The position numbers and the translations under genes were made by a program. A stretch of 64,000 nucleotides of DNA from Treponema sp. UBA7590 (lineage in GTDB: Bacteria > Spirochaetota > Spirochaetia > Treponematales > Treponemataceae). The stretch spans positions 31,355-95,354 of the forward strand of contig DLKK01000084.1 of the NCBI GenBank assembly GCA_002478955.1. Direction: 5' to 3'. The notes under the pieces are model-generated. The model saw only the letters and a list, made by a program, of their open reading frames with translations. It did not search any database and was not told the origin of the DNA. The stretch's first letter is position 1. Each line of letters begins with the position of its first letter. Positions 17,366-26,619 of the stretch are shown here, piece after piece.

Positions 17366-19228
17366 ATGAAACAAATCACTGACTGCAACGGCATTCCATA
17401 TCCCGTCTTTACAACCGGAACAACAGCTTCTTGCGAAACCGTATCCGGCGCAAAACCAGAAGGTTCCGTATTTTGCCTAAAAATAAACACAATCGGCGAA
17501 AATGCGCGAATGCCACTTCCTGGTCAGTTTTTCATGCTTCGTTCCGAAAAAAGCCAGCAACTTTTAGCACGCCCGATAAGCGTATTCCACGCAGAAAAAA
17601 CTTCGTGCGGCGCACAAATTTCTTTCCTCATCCTTTTAAAAGGAAAAGGCACAAAAGAACTTTGCTCTCTTGACGCAGATGAAAAAATCCAAATTCTCGG
17701 TCCGCTTGGAAACATTTTCCCGCGCCCTGCAACTTCACACAACGAAAAATCCACCCAAAAAGTTCTGATTGCCGGCGGCGGAATCGGAGTAGCTCCAGTT
17801 GCAAATTTTGCAGAATCACTTCCCCCAAAATCTTACGATTTCATCGCTTCATTCAAAAGCGGCTCTTACGGCCTAGAAAATATTCACCCTGAAAATCTTA
17901 TAATCACAACAGACGACGGCACCGTTGGAATCCACGGAATGATTACAGCCGCAATCGACGCCGAAAAAATCAAACAAGGCGGATATTCAGCCGTTTACGC
18001 GTGCGGCCCGGCCCCAATGCTAAATTACATCAAAACCATTTCCGAAGCCGCAGGAGTTCAATGTTGGCTCAGCATGGAATCCCGAATGGCTTGTGGTGTC
18101 GGCGTTTGCCTTGGCTGCGTAATCCCGACCACAAAAGGAAATCTCCGCTGCTGCAAAGACGGCCCTGTTTTCGACTCAAAAATTCTTTCATTTCCAAAAC
18201 CAGAACCTTCAAGAATAAAACCAAATTTGACCGGGGCAAGCCTGCCCCTCGTCGGCACTTCGTTGCCTCCTACCCCATCTCCTAAGGGCGCCGCCCCTAA
18301 AACCCCGGATTTATCCGTAAATATAAATGGAATCAGTTTTCAGAATCCGCTCATCGGCTCTTCTGGAACATTCGGGTTCGGCACAGAATATGCACCAATT
18401 TTTGATGTAAATAAACTCGGCGGAATCGCATCAAAAGGCCTAACCCTTGAACCGCGCCAAGGAAATTCCGGAATCCGCGTCTGGGAAACTCCAAGCGGTT
18501 TAATGAATTCAATCGGTCTGCAAAATCCAGGAATTCCTCATTTTATAGAACACGAACTCCCGGAAATGCTCAAATTAAAACCAGTCGCAATTGCAAATCT
18601 TTCGGGCTCAAGCCTAGAAACTTATGTGGAAGGCGCAAAACTTCTTGAAAAAACACAAGTTCCTGTAATCGAACTGAATATTTCATGTCCAAACGTAAGC
18701 GCAGGCGGAGCCGCTTTCGGAATGAGCTGCTCTTCCGCAAATACTGTTGTAAGCGCAGTCCGCGCCGTAACAAAAAAGCCTCTTTGGGTAAAACTAACAC
18801 CTCAATCACCAGAATTAAATCAAGTTGCGCTAGCCTGCATCAATTCCGGCGCAGACGCAATCAGCCTTTGCAATTCTTTTCAAGGTGTCGCTATTGACGT
18901 TGAAACCGGCCGACCAGTTTTTGACAAAATCAAGGCAGGCTTTGGTGGTCCAGCAGTCCGCCCGATTGCAGTCCGATTAATCTACGAACTTTACGAGGCA
19001 ATAAAATCTCTTCCGCAAGAAAAACAAGTGCCAATCATCGCTATCGGTGGAATCGCAACTTGGTCAGATGTCATAGAATTTATTATGGCTGGCGCAACTG
19101 CTGTTGAAGTCGGAACAAACACATTTGCGAATCCGCTCACAATGATTGAATGTATCGACGGAATCTCCGCATATATGCAGCGCAAGGGAATTCAAACGCT
19201 AGAAGAAATCCGAGGAATCGCACACTAA
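17366..19228 (+). CDS. Fused dihydroorotate dehydrogenase: PyrK electron-transfer domain plus PyrD type 1B catalytic domain
   Basis: One 620-residue protein joins two subunits that are normally separate. Residues 1-285 are PyrK: FAD-binding RPISVF, NAD-binding GGGIGVAPV and the 2Fe-2S cysteines in CGVGVCLGC followed by a distal Cys in RCCKDG. Residues 315-620 are PyrD of class 1B: GSSGTFGFG, KGLTLEPRQGN, NSIGLQNPG, ELNISCPNVSAGG (catalytic Cys loop), VKLTPQ and GGIATWSDVIEF. The complex oxidises dihydroorotate to orotate with NAD+. The linker, about residues 289-314, is Pro/Ser/Gly-rich and is encoded by a GC-rich palindromic element unlike the flanking sequence. Confidence 0.92.
   Translation: MKQITDCNGIPYPVFTTGTTASCETVSGAKPEGSVFCLKINTIGENARMPLPGQFFMLRSEKSQQLLARPISVFHAEKTSCGAQISFLILLKGKGTKELCSLDADEKIQILGPLGNIFPRPATSHNEKSTQKVLIAGGGIGVAPVANFAESLPPKSYDFIASFKSGSYGLENIHPENLIITTDDGTVGIHGMITAAIDAEKIKQGGYSAVYACGPAPMLNYIKTISEAAGVQCWLSMESRMACGVGVCLGCVIPTTKGNLRCCKDGPVFDSKILSFPKPEPSRIKPNLTGASLPLVGTSLPPTPSPKGAAPKTPDLSVNINGISFQNPLIGSSGTFGFGTEYAPIFDVNKLGGIASKGLTLEPRQGNSGIRVWETPSGLMNSIGLQNPGIPHFIEHELPEMLKLKPVAIANLSGSSLETYVEGAKLLEKTQVPVIELNISCPNVSAGGAAFGMSCSSANTVVSAVRAVTKKPLWVKLTPQSPELNQVALACINSGADAISLCNSFQGVAIDVETGRPVFDKIKAGFGGPAVRPIAVRLIYELYEAIKSLPQEKQVPIIAIGGIATWSDVIEFIMAGATAVEVGTNTFANPLTMIECIDGISAYMQRKGIQTLEEIRGIAH
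18231..18308. repeat. GC-rich palindromic element inside the pyrKD gene
   Basis: Outer arms CCGGGG (18231-18236) and CCCCGG (18303-18308) enclose three smaller hairpins: GGGGCA/TGCCCC, GGCA/TGCC and GGGCG/CGCCC. The base composition is strikingly GC-rich against AT-rich flanks. It is read in frame as the Pro-rich linker between the PyrK and PyrD domains. It shares a GC-rich multi-hairpin build with the spacer elements near 44.7 and 51.5 kb. Confidence 0.65.
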
Positions 19229-19252
19229 AAGAATTCTCCGCAAAATGACATT

Positions 19253-19289
19253 TTTTTGCGAAAATGTCAAAATGACACTTTCGCAAAAA
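19253..19289. promoter_or_regulatory. Long inverted repeat upstream of the rRNA methyltransferase gene
   Basis: Two 16-bp arms (TTTTTGCGAAAATGTC and its complement with one mismatch) flank AAAAT. It lies 25 bp after the pyrKD stop and 25 bp before the next ATG. It could be a terminator-like hairpin for pyrKD (no T-run follows) or an operator for the downstream gene. Confidence 0.55.
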
Positions 19290-19301
19290 TTGTAAAAATG
19301 T

Positions 19302-19307
19302 TACATT
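19302..19307 (+). promoter_or_regulatory. -10-like hexamer of the rlmL-like gene, leaderless arrangement
   Basis: TACATT ends 6 nt before the ATG at 19314 with no Shine-Dalgarno, as in metF. It overlaps a TGTAA-N5-TTACA dyad (19291-19305) that could be an operator. Confidence 0.45.
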
Positions 19308-19313
19308 TACCCT

Positions 19314-20489
19314 ATGAATACATTGGTCGCATTGTGTGCCGTTGGCGCAGAAAAAATTCTCGGAAATGAAATTAAACATCTTGGTTATAAATTAAAGGGA
19401 AACGCCCCTGGACGCGTCATTTTTGAAGGCGATAACAACGCGATGTTCAAAAGCAATCTTTGCCTTCGCACTGCGGACAGAATTTTTCTTCAGATGGCAT
19501 CTTTTTATGCAGAAGATTTTGATCAGCTTTTTGATGGCGTTTACAACATCTCCTGGCAGGATTTCTTTAAAAAAGATTCAAAAATCACAGTAGATAAAGT
19601 CCGCTGCTACAAAAGCAAATTAAATTCAGAGCATGCTATTCAGTCTATTGTTCAAAAAGCTATTTACCAGAAACTCACAGAAAAATTCAGAATGTCTTCC
19701 ATGCCAGAAACTGGAAATGAATCAAATGTCCGCGTTTACATGGATCAAAATATCGCAATGATTCTTCTTGATTTGTCCGGACTTCCGCTTCATAAACGTG
19801 GCTACCGCGTAGATGGAGGAATTGCCCCTCTCCGCGAAACTGTAGCGGCGGTTCTTCTTCAGGAAATGATGTGGCGCCGAAAAACTCCTCTGCACGATCC
19901 ATTTTGTGGCTCTGGAACAATCGCAATAGAAGCCGCGCTTTACGCGTACAATGTAGCTCCTGGTTTTGGACGCCGTTTTGCGCTTGAAACTTTACCTTTT
20001 TACAACAAAGAAAAAGCAGAAGAAATCCGCAGACAAGAAGCAGAAAAAATCCGGACAGATGTAGAAGTTCGAATCACAGGTTCAGATATTTCGCAGGAAG
20101 CAGTTGAACGCGCCAAAAAAAATGCAGAATATGCTTGCGTTATGGCAGGACGCGCACTTCAATCAATTGGAAGCGATGCAAAAATCATCCGCCCAGATTT
20201 TGTACAGGCAGATTTTGCAGAACTCAGCGCACCATACGAAACTGGCTTGATTCTTTGCAACCCACCTTATGGCGAACGACTTGGCGATGAAGAACAAGCC
20301 GCAGAACTTTACAAAAAAATGTCAGTTCTCTGGCAGAATTTCAAAGGCTGGGAATTTGGAATCATCACAAGCCATAAATCGTTCCAGGAAAATTTTGGGC
20401 ATTACGCAACCAGCTTAAAAGACATCAAAGCTGGAAATTTGAACACAACATTTTATAGATACACAAATTATTTGCCAAAAGCAAAATAA
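19314..20489 (+). CDS. THUMP-domain class I RNA N2-guanine methyltransferase (RlmL/YpsC family)
   Basis: The 391-residue protein has an N-terminal ferredoxin-like/THUMP region (about 1-160) and a Rossmann methyltransferase with the SAM motif DPFCGSGTIAIEAALYA (about 197), TGSDISQEAVERAKKNA and the catalytic NPPYGERLG (about 319). Members methylate G residues of 23S rRNA at N2 (E. coli RlmL N-terminal half) or are uncharacterised like YpsC. It is the short form without a second methyltransferase domain. A TetR gene follows 48 bp downstream on the same strand. Confidence 0.88.
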   Translation: MNTLVALCAVGAEKILGNEIKHLGYKLKGNAPGRVIFEGDNNAMFKSNLCLRTADRIFLQMASFYAEDFDQLFDGVYNISWQDFFKKDSKITVDKVRCYKSKLNSEHAIQSIVQKAIYQKLTEKFRMSSMPETGNESNVRVYMDQNIAMILLDLSGLPLHKRGYRVDGGIAPLRETVAAVLLQEMMWRRKTPLHDPFCGSGTIAIEAALYAYNVAPGFGRRFALETLPFYNKEKAEEIRRQEAEKIRTDVEVRITGSDISQEAVERAKKNAEYACVMAGRALQSIGSDAKIIRPDFVQADFAELSAPYETGLILCNPPYGERLGDEEQAAELYKKMSVLWQNFKGWEFGIITSHKSFQENFGHYATSLKDIKAGNLNTTFYRYTNYLPKAK

Positions 20490-20537
20490 ATTTCAGCAAA
20501 TAAAAGCAAAACTGCACAAAAGGAAAATTTAAAACCA

Positions 20538-21134
20538 ATGGCTACAGTTGTTGAACACGATAAAAGACGTGAAGAAATTCTTGAACGCTCTCTGGACGTT
20601 TTTATGGACGAAGGTTACGAGGATGTGACATTCCAAAAAATCGCCGACCGCTGCGGAATTACACGCACAACCTTGTACATTTATTTTAAAAATAAACGCG
20701 AAATCTTTTTGTTCAGCATAAAACAGTTTCTTTCAACTTTGGAAGAAGTTCTTATAAAAATTGCCACAGACACAACAATTTCAACAGAAAAAGTCCTAAA
20801 ATCAATGCTGAAATTCATTCTTGAAAAATGCGAGGAAAACCGAAAACTTTTTGCAGTTCTTCTTCCATATTTAGTTCAGCTTCAAAAATCTGGAATCAAC
20901 ACAGAAGAAAGAGTTTTGCGCAGAATTATCCGCCTGCAACATCTTTTGAGCTGCGTAATAATCCGCGGAATACGTGCAGGAGAATTCAAAAAAGTAAGCG
21001 TAAAATATGCAAACGTAATGCTTTATTCTCTTTTGGAATCAGCAATTTTTAAGATTTCCGTGCTTAACGCAAAAGATATTTCAGATTGCTATGGTGCTGC
21101 GGAACTTGCAGTAAATGGACTTCTTGTAAATTAA
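20538..21134 (+). CDS. TetR/AcrR family transcriptional regulator
   Basis: The 198-residue protein has the TetR helix-turn-helix FQKIADRCGITRTTLYIYFKNK at about residues 30-52, followed by an all-helical ligand-binding domain of normal length. These proteins are dimeric repressors released by small molecules. No efflux pump or enzyme gene is divergent from it, so its target is not evident; the upstream rRNA methyltransferase and the convergent lipoprotein are the only close neighbours. AAGGAAAA is a plausible Shine-Dalgarno. Its stop overlaps the stop of the convergent lipoprotein gene by 3 bp. Confidence 0.88.
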   Translation: MATVVEHDKRREEILERSLDVFMDEGYEDVTFQKIADRCGITRTTLYIYFKNKREIFLFSIKQFLSTLEEVLIKIATDTTISTEKVLKSMLKFILEKCEENRKLFAVLLPYLVQLQKSGINTEERVLRRIIRLQHLLSCVIIRGIRAGEFKKVSVKYANVMLYSLLESAIFKISVLNAKDISDCYGAAELAVNGLLVN

Positions 21135-22069
21135 TCTGAAAAATCCAAAATCTGCGCGGAATTTTCAATTTTTGCAGTTCTGCTGCTTTTTATCGCAGAA
21201 TCCGAAAAATCATAATTTCCATCATCAGAAGATTTTAAATCCACCGTAAAATAAACAATATCTTTATTTTCCTGTTTTACAAGAACTTCAAGCGGCGCAG
21301 TCCACTGAACAGTTGTATAACGCAATGAACTTTCTTCATCATCTGGAATCTTATATTTTTTTGTAACCAGCTGGCAGACAACACCTTTTATCATAATTTC
21401 TTTGTTGAAATAGCTTGATGTTAAGATTGAACGCAACAAAACAGGCGTTGAATCAGATGTATAACTTGAACCTGCCGGCGCCAATTTAAATACAGTAGAA
21501 AATTCTCCATCTTTTGTGGTAATTGCAAGTCCCAGATTAAACTTAGAAAAATCCCCGGCAGTTGGGAGACTTATAGAATCACTTGTGTTTCCTTCCGCCG
21601 GAACCAAAGTAAGCGAGGCGTTCTCTTCATCGTAGGAAAAATAACATTCTTTGCCTGTACCAGCCGTAGAAAGAACCGGTTTTGGATCATCCGAATAAAC
21701 CGGAACCGCCTGAGAAAGCGTAATAGCATCAGACCATTCAGTTGTCTTGTAGGAATCATCCATCTTGAATCTTGCCATGTACTGATATTCAACATTGTCA
21801 AAAACAAAAGTGTCTTCAAATATGTAAGAAGCATTTATATTTTTTGAGGCCGGAATTATCTGCGCAATATTAAAAATATCCTTGTAATTATCTCTTCTGA
21901 AAATATTCACATAAGACATTCCGTCCACATACGGAACAGAAACTGTTATCTGCATTGAGTCGTCTGATTTTTTTACATCGATTATATAATTTTCGTTATC
22001 GTCATCTGTGCATGCTGCAAAAGAAAAACATATTGCCAACGCAAAAAATAAATTTAAAACTCTTTTCAT
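21131..22069 (-). CDS. Hypothetical lipoprotein
   Basis: The product of about 312 residues starts MKRVLNLFFALAICFSFAAC, a lipoprotein signal peptide with the lipobox Cys at residue 20, followed by an acidic stretch (TDDDNEN). The rest looks like two or three beta-sandwich repeats (VPYVDGMSYVNIFRRD is fibronectin type III-like). I do not recognise a family. The ATG at 22069 is chosen because GAGAGG precedes it; an upstream TTG frame extension adds no signal peptide. It lies downstream of the giant debranching enzyme on the same strand, so a surface role in glucan capture is possible but unproven. Confidence 0.7.
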   Translation of the reverse strand: MKRVLNLFFALAICFSFAACTDDDNENYIIDVKKSDDSMQITVSVPYVDGMSYVNIFRRDNYKDIFNIAQIIPASKNINASYIFEDTFVFDNVEYQYMARFKMDDSYKTTEWSDAITLSQAVPVYSDDPKPVLSTAGTGKECYFSYDEENASLTLVPAEGNTSDSISLPTAGDFSKFNLGLAITTKDGEFSTVFKLAPAGSSYTSDSTPVLLRSILTSSYFNKEIMIKGVVCQLVTKKYKIPDDEESSLRYTTVQWTAPLEVLVKQENKDIVYFTVDLKSSDDGNYDFSDSAIKSSRTAKIENSAQILDFSD

Positions 22070-22112
22070 AAAAAAGACCTCTCCGATTTTATCGGCATTT
22101 TTTACGAGATTC

Positions 22113-22155
22113 TTTAGACTGCCCAAAAAACAAAAATTTTCATAGACAGTCTAAA
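22113..22155 (-). terminator. Hairpin after the debranching enzyme gene
   Basis: TTTAGACTG and CAGTCTAAA are perfect 9-bp arms with a 25-nt loop, starting 10 bp past the stop of the large gene. No T-run follows on the minus strand, so termination would be partial. Confidence 0.4.
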
Positions 22156-22164
22156 ATCAGCAAA

Positions 22165-25100
22165 TTACTGCAATGCGTAAACAGCAACTGTCTTTGTTGC
22201 AACCGTAACAACGGAACCATCTTCCAGGGCGGCAGAATTTTCAGCAAACTGCTTACCGTCTGTAACTAACTTCCAAGTTCCTTTTCCATTTAGCTCAAAT
22301 TTCACATCCGAAGTGAATGGATTTGCCACAACCACGATTTTTTTCCAGCTATCACCGCATTTACTGCCATCAAGTTCCCATGCAAGAACCTGCTCTGGAA
22401 GTCCTGCCGATTTGTTGTCAATAAACCGCAAAACTTTTTCACAATCTTCGTCAGTCGCAAGCCTGAACGCAGGATGCTCCTTTCTTAACTTGATAAGATT
22501 TTTTACGTAATTCACAACATTCTGTTTTTCTGAACAACGCTTCCAGTCAAGATTATTTATCCGGTCGCAGACATTATAAGTATTGTGCAAAATAAAATGT
22601 CTTCCGTCATCAGAAATTCCGTACTCATAGAAAATCTGCTTAGTGGCTTTTATATCTTCTGGAACTTCTTTTGAACGGCAGAATTCCATTCCCGCGTGCA
22701 AAATCGGATAACCTTCCGCAAGAATCACAAGAGAAATCGCCATTTTCTGCATCTGGTCAAGATATTCTTCCGGCTTGTCTTGCTCAACCATAAAAAGCTT
22801 GTCGCGCAAAGTAATATTATCATGAATTTCTGTATAATTTACAGAAAGCCAAGTTTCTTTTCCCCAAGGTTTTGGAGCCGCAGTTCCTTCTATTTTATCA
22901 TATTGAATCTGCGGATGTTTTGTAGCACCAATAATTCCAAATTTTACAGCCTCTCGTCCACTGCCATCATGAACAAAACCTTTCTGCTTATCATCAAAAA
23001 TCGGTCCTTTTATTCCGCATCGCATTGCATCATTAAAAAAACCGATTCCGTGAAGTTTTTCGCAATTAACCTGCGAAGCTCCGTCAAATTTTCCGGCACG
23101 GTACATATCCCAGCCTTCACCATAAATAAGAACATCAGATTTTATCTTATGCAAAGCGTCATGAATTGCGTTCATCGTAACAACATCATGCAAGCCCATC
23201 AAATCAAAACGGAAACCGCAAAGTTTATATTCTTTCAGCCAGAAACAGAGTGTGTCAACCATATATTTTCTGAACATTGAATGTTCGCTTGCCGTATCCT
23301 CGCCCGCACCAGAATATCCTTCAACCCGGTAAAAATATCCTGGAACACTTGTTCCAAGTCCCTGATGAATTCCATCATTCACATGATTGTAAACAACATC
23401 CATAATTATGCCGATTCCGGCGTCCGCATAATTTTTTACAAGTTGCTTGAATTCTTTTATCCGCACAGAACCATCATACGGATTTGTTGAATAAGAACCT
23501 TCAACGCAAGCATAATTTTCAGGATCGTAACCCCAGTTAAAATTGCCGAACAAGATTCTATTCTTAACAATCGGGTCATTTACAGTTTTTTCATCAATAC
23601 TTCTAAAATCAAAAACAGGAAGAAGCTGAACATGAGTAACACCCAAAGATTTTATGTGGTCAAAACCAGTCGGAACACCATTGTAAGTTGTTCCAGATTG
23701 CGCCGCACCCAAAAAAGTCCTTTGTATTCTCTTGTCGCCATTCCAATCCGGGCTAGAAGTAATATCCGCGATATGTGCTTCGTAAGCCACAACATCACTA
23801 GGAGTCTTAACAACCGGAACTTTTACTGAATCCCAGCCATCAGGATTTGTGCGGCTCATATCCACAACCATCGAACGTTTTCCGTTTACGCCACAAGCTT
23901 TTGCATACGGATCAGAAGAAATTTGTTCAACGCCATGAACCAAAACTGTGTACAAATAATATTTTCCGTGCAAATCGCCTTTTACAGTCGCTTCCCAAAC
24001 ACCTAGTTTTCCCTTTTCAGAAAGCCTTTGTAAATCAACTGTTTTTTCTGCAACAGAATTTTCACCATCAGCAAAAAATGAAACAGAAACCGCTTTTGCA
24101 GTCGGAGCCCAAAGCCTAAAAGTTGTTCCAGTTTTTTTATAGATTGCGCCAAGCTCGATGTCAGTGTGATATTTTTCTTCAAATTCTTTTGAGTCAAAAT
24201 ACCATTCAAGCGCGCCAGTATTTTTTCCGCCACTGCATTTGCTGTTCATTCTGCCGCTTTTTATAAGATTGAAAAGGTAATCTTTTTTGTGTTCCGAGCC
24301 ACAGAATTCGTTGTTCAGATTTTGCTTTGCAAACGGAGAAGTAATCCATTTTGCCGGTGTTCCAAATTTCTCAAGTGAAAAATGTTTTTCCTCTTTGTTT
24401 TTATATTTTGCCGGAGTCAAAATCTCGTATTCTTCGTTTGGTTTTATTTTTATTTCATTCAACGAAAGTTCCGGAAAATTTTCCAGAGAATCAAGATTTT
24501 CTACATTCCATTTTACATAGCAGTGATAATTTTCGCCTTTCCGCTTAATCTGAACCTCAAAGCTCCAGCCATTTCCAAATGGAAGAATCGCTTTTGCCTC
24601 TTTGCAGTTAGCCGGAAGACATGGACAGAATTTTATTTTTTTCTGAACAAGTTCCGGGTGAAAACCGAGCAAATCCATTGTAATATTTCTATTAAATTCC
24701 GCAACAGACCAAGCCTGACTGAATGTTCCTGAAAGCCTAGGGTTTCCATTAGAATCTGGCCGCGCATGAATATTTTCGCTCAGCGAGCCTGCACAGCCAA
24801 TTTCCTGAATCATTTTTGAATAATTCTGCAAAATTGCCGATGCTTTTTCACCAAGAATTCCATTTGAGCTCAAAACACTTGCTGTGATATATGCGCCGGT
24901 ATTCCATTCCCAGATTGTTCCATTGTGATAAGCCGCATCTTTGTGATACCATTTTGGATTTTCGTGCTCAGGGTGAAACAGCGGATCTTCAGGGCTTAAA
25001 CTATAAAGACCAAAAGGATTTACAAGCTCTCGTTCAACATTTTTAATGATGTTGTCTGCAATATTTTTTTCGACAAAATATTCTTCTGGGCGCAAATCCA

Positions 25101-26565
25101 GAACAGATGGAACCATAAATGTAAAAAGCTGATTTGGGCGAACGCGCATATCTTTTATCCATTCGCCATAACCGCCTTCCGGCAGGCAATCAGCAAGCGC
25201 ATTGCAATCCTTGTTCCAAAAATACTCCAGGAATGATTTTTTTACCCGTTCCGCAATAAAATCGTAACTGTCAGCTTTTTCATTGTTGCAAAGCAAACGC
25301 TGCATTTCCGCACCAATTTTTAATGCGGTAAACCACAAAGCCTGAACATCATTCGCACGGTTTCCACGTGGAGAAAGAGGTTCGTTTCCTTCAATCCGGG
25401 CGTCCATCCAAGTATCAGCATCCGCATGCATAAGAAAACCATGCTCGTCGCAACGGTCCATTTCTGCAAAAAGCGCAGTATTAACTGTATTTTCAAGCTG
25501 ACTTATAATCGAAACATCACCAGAATACTGAACATATTCCCACAAAGCGCGGATAAACCACAAAGTTCCGTCCGCAGTATTGTAAATCACGTCTTTTTCA
25601 TCACGGTAACGGTTTGGAATTCGTCCGTAAGTCGGGCTATCCTTGTTCAAATCCTGGAAATCCGCAAACCCCAAAAGAACATCTTTTGCCTCATCAAAAC
25701 ACCCAGAAATCAAAAGTGTTCCACACAAAGAAATAAATGTGTCGCGCCCCCAATTATCACGGAACCAAGGAAGTCCAGCCCAAATTCCGCGGTAATTGCT
25801 TCCATGATCTTTTGTTGCAAGCTGCCATGCGCTAAATCTAGCCCACTGGATTGACTCATTGAATTTTTTGTCGCCAAAATCCGCATTGAATTTTCCAAGA
25901 AATTCATCAATCAACTTTCTGTGGGCAACGATTCCTTTTTGTTTTGCAAGACGAACCGCTTTTTCTACCGCAGAATTTTCATCCGCTTCAAAAGCAATAT
26001 ACCAGCCATCACCAGAAAACGGCTCTTCAGAATTTGCAGAATCTTGTTTCCTGCAAAGAATCAAATCTTCATCTTTTGCTGAAAAATCAAAGTCAAAATC
26101 CGCCGCAACCGCAACGCCTTTATTTGAGCTGATTACTTTTACGCCATCACAATTTTTTTCAGTCCAGACAGAATCCGATTTCACCTGCTTTTCAAGTTCT
26201 TCCCGGTTGCTTTTTGGTTCTTTTCCTTCAAGTGGCAATGTTTCTTCCAAAAGCATTGTCGGCACAATTTTCTGTATTCCAAGCTCCGCGTTTGAATTTA
26301 AATAAAAAGCCTGTTCTTCCAAAAGCAACGCCGCTTCAATAAACGATTTTTCAAATACGGATTTAAATCCATACGGAAGAACTTCTGTAAACTTTGCCTC
26401 AGAAAGTTCCTTGCCGCAACTAGTAAATCCGTTCAAAAATTTCGTGCTTCCACGAAAATATCCATTTTCATCATTTTTTTTACCAAACAAAAACTGGAAA
26501 TAACCATTTTTTCGGTCAGTCCAGGCGATACGTCGGCCAGAATCAGCCATTACTTTGATAAGCAT
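22165..26565 (-). CDS. Bifunctional glycogen debranching enzyme (GH133-type) fused to type I pullulanase (GH13)
   Basis: The 1466-residue protein joins two debranching enzymes. Residues about 235-660 form an (alpha/alpha)6 amylo-alpha-1,6-glucosidase domain with GLPWFRDNWGRDT (about 264), DADTWMDA (about 382) and WEWNTGAY (about 552). A CBM48-like domain (TGTTFRLWAPTAKAVSV) lies near 812-890. Residues about 920-1370 are a GH13 type I pullulanase with NWGYDP (1010), DVVYNHV (1056), FRFDLMGLHD (nucleophile Asp 1121), YGEGWD (acid Glu 1150) and TEIHDN (Asp 1249). Both halves appear catalytically intact. No signal peptide is seen, so it should act on cytoplasmic glycogen or imported maltodextrin. 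The start is uncertain between M1 and an ATG five codons later. Confidence 0.9.
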   Translation of the reverse strand: MLIKVMADSGRRIAWTDRKNGYFQFLFGKKNDENGYFRGSTKFLNGFTSCGKELSEAKFTEVLPYGFKSVFEKSFIEAALLLEEQAFYLNSNAELGIQKIVPTMLLEETLPLEGKEPKSNREELEKQVKSDSVWTEKNCDGVKVISSNKGVAVAADFDFDFSAKDEDLILCRKQDSANSEEPFSGDGWYIAFEADENSAVEKAVRLAKQKGIVAHRKLIDEFLGKFNADFGDKKFNESIQWARFSAWQLATKDHGSNYRGIWAGLPWFRDNWGRDTFISLCGTLLISGCFDEAKDVLLGFADFQDLNKDSPTYGRIPNRYRDEKDVIYNTADGTLWFIRALWEYVQYSGDVSIISQLENTVNTALFAEMDRCDEHGFLMHADADTWMDARIEGNEPLSPRGNRANDVQALWFTALKIGAEMQRLLCNNEKADSYDFIAERVKKSFLEYFWNKDCNALADCLPEGGYGEWIKDMRVRPNQLFTFMVPSVLDLRPEEYFVEKNIADNIIKNVERELVNPFGLYSLSPEDPLFHPEHENPKWYHKDAAYHNGTIWEWNTGAYITASVLSSNGILGEKASAILQNYSKMIQEIGCAGSLSENIHARPDSNGNPRLSGTFSQAWSVAEFNRNITMDLLGFHPELVQKKIKFCPCLPANCKEAKAILPFGNGWSFEVQIKRKGENYHCYVKWNVENLDSLENFPELSLNEIKIKPNEEYEILTPAKYKNKEEKHFSLEKFGTPAKWITSPFAKQNLNNEFCGSEHKKDYLFNLIKSGRMNSKCSGGKNTGALEWYFDSKEFEEKYHTDIELGAIYKKTGTTFRLWAPTAKAVSVSFFADGENSVAEKTVDLQRLSEKGKLGVWEATVKGDLHGKYYLYTVLVHGVEQISSDPYAKACGVNGKRSMVVDMSRTNPDGWDSVKVPVVKTPSDVVAYEAHIADITSSPDWNGDKRIQRTFLGAAQSGTTYNGVPTGFDHIKSLGVTHVQLLPVFDFRSIDEKTVNDPIVKNRILFGNFNWGYDPENYACVEGSYSTNPYDGSVRIKEFKQLVKNYADAGIGIIMDVVYNHVNDGIHQGLGTSVPGYFYRVEGYSGAGEDTASEHSMFRKYMVDTLCFWLKEYKLCGFRFDLMGLHDVVTMNAIHDALHKIKSDVLIYGEGWDMYRAGKFDGASQVNCEKLHGIGFFNDAMRCGIKGPIFDDKQKGFVHDGSGREAVKFGIIGATKHPQIQYDKIEGTAAPKPWGKETWLSVNYTEIHDNITLRDKLFMVEQDKPEEYLDQMQKMAISLVILAEGYPILHAGMEFCRSKEVPEDIKATKQIFYEYGISDDGRHFILHNTYNVCDRINNLDWKRCSEKQNVVNYVKNLIKLRKEHPAFRLATDEDCEKVLRFIDNKSAGLPEQVLAWELDGSKCGDSWKKIVVVANPFTSDVKFELNGKGTWKLVTDGKQFAENSAALEDGSVVTVATKTVAVYALQ

Positions 26566-26619
26566 AACTCTATTAGTCTACACGAACAAAATCAGTTAAT
26601 CAAATCCTATTTAAAGAAG

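Noticed and set aside
22696..23280. Plus-strand open frame (194 codons) antisense to the pullulanase half of the debranching enzyme.
   Set aside because: It mirrors conserved GH13 codons and has no independent evidence.
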